Shown here: positions 6,117-6,234 of the stretch, one piece after another
Layout of the letters: each line of letters opens with the position of its first letter
Numbering within the stretch: the first letter of the stretch is position 1
Source: DATLFI01 sp035524895
Lineage (GTDB): Bacteria; Acidobacteriota; Thermoanaerobaculia; Multivoradales; Multivoraceae
Direction: 5' to 3'
DNA length: 6,234 nucleotides
Assembly (NCBI GenBank): GCA_035524895.1
Contig: DATLFI010000213.1
Span: 1-6,234 of the forward strand
The notes under the pieces: model-generated
Seen by the model: the letters and a program-made list of their open reading frames with translations, nothing else
Databases searched by the model: none
What the model was told of the DNA's origin: nothing
Position numbers and translations under genes: made by a program

Positions 6117-6151
6117 GTGCAAGCAAGCTGCCCCGGGCAGCTTGCCTGCAC
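6117..6151. repeat. Near-perfect 35-base palindrome (17-base arms, 1-base centre)
   Basis: The left arm (6117-6133) and right arm (6135-6151) are reverse complements at 16 of 17 positions; the core is AAGCTGCCC against GGGCAGCTT. The single exception (6122/6146) is an A/C mismatch on the plus-strand transcript but a G-U wobble on the minus-strand transcript. It lies about 55 bases upstream of the DUF6265-like start. No T-tract follows on either strand, which argues against a standard intrinsic terminator. A dispersed REP-like element, a leader hairpin or an operator are the alternatives. Confidence 0.65.
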
Positions 6152-6158
6152 CGACGTC

Positions 6159-6171
6159 GCCGCTGCGCGGC
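6159..6171. repeat. Short GC hairpin next to the 35-base palindrome
   Basis: GCCGC (6159-6163) and GCGGC (6167-6171) flank a 3-base loop. Alone it is weak in such GC-rich DNA. It is listed because it is the third inverted repeat within about 90 bases, in a stretch (6062-6234) where no gene could be supported. Confidence 0.3.
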
Positions 6172-6234
6172 TCTGGTAGGGGGCGGCGTGGGGCCGTCTG
6201 CGGTGTTGCGCTCGCTCAGCGATGGACCCAGCAT

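Noticed and set aside
6062..6151. N-terminal extension of the DUF6265-like protein up to an ATG at 6151
   Set aside because: It would put 30 extra residues encoded by two palindromes ahead of a normal signal peptide; the start at 6061 is more plausible.

Overview
The window is high-GC bacterial DNA (roughly two thirds G+C by eye). It is gene-dense, with long spurious open frames on the non-coding strand. A TonB-dependent outer-membrane receptor shows a Gram-negative cell plan. The mix of a carboxypeptidase-regulatory-like receptor N-terminus, a Ras-like small GTPase, a PP2C phosphatase and a DUF6265-type secreted protein suggests an Acidobacteriota-, Myxococcota- or Gemmatimonadota-like organism. 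That placement is a guess from gene content, not a phylogenetic result.

Layout, left to right. Positions 1-192 (minus) hold the N-terminus of an M20-family metallopeptidase that runs off the left edge. A 213-base divergent intergenic region follows, with a GC hairpin. An SDR oxidoreductase lies at 406-1221 (plus). It converges, with a 38-base gap, on a large TonB-dependent receptor at 1260-3494 (minus). The rest of the window is on the minus strand: a PP2C-type Ser/Thr phosphatase (3565-4467), a Ras/Rab-like small GTPase (4481-5005), a broken OmpA-family gene (about 5002-5537), and a secreted DUF6265-like protein (5498-6061). The right edge, 6062-6234, has no supported gene but carries three closely spaced inverted repeats.

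The minus-strand genes read as one possible transcription unit in the order DUF6265-like protein, OmpA remnant, GTPase, PP2C, receptor. The central part looks like a signalling module: a membrane-anchored OmpA-like protein, a small GTPase started by an ATGA stop/start overlap with it, and a PP2C phosphatase 13 bases further on. The OmpA-like member is damaged here. Its cytoplasmic and transmembrane part and its C-terminal OmpA half lie in different frames, and the middle of the protein is missing. The GTPase and PP2C keep their key residues, although the GTPase has unusual residues at the positions equivalent to Ras Gly12 and Gln61.

No tRNA, rRNA, CRISPR array, insertion sequence or convincing intrinsic terminator was seen.
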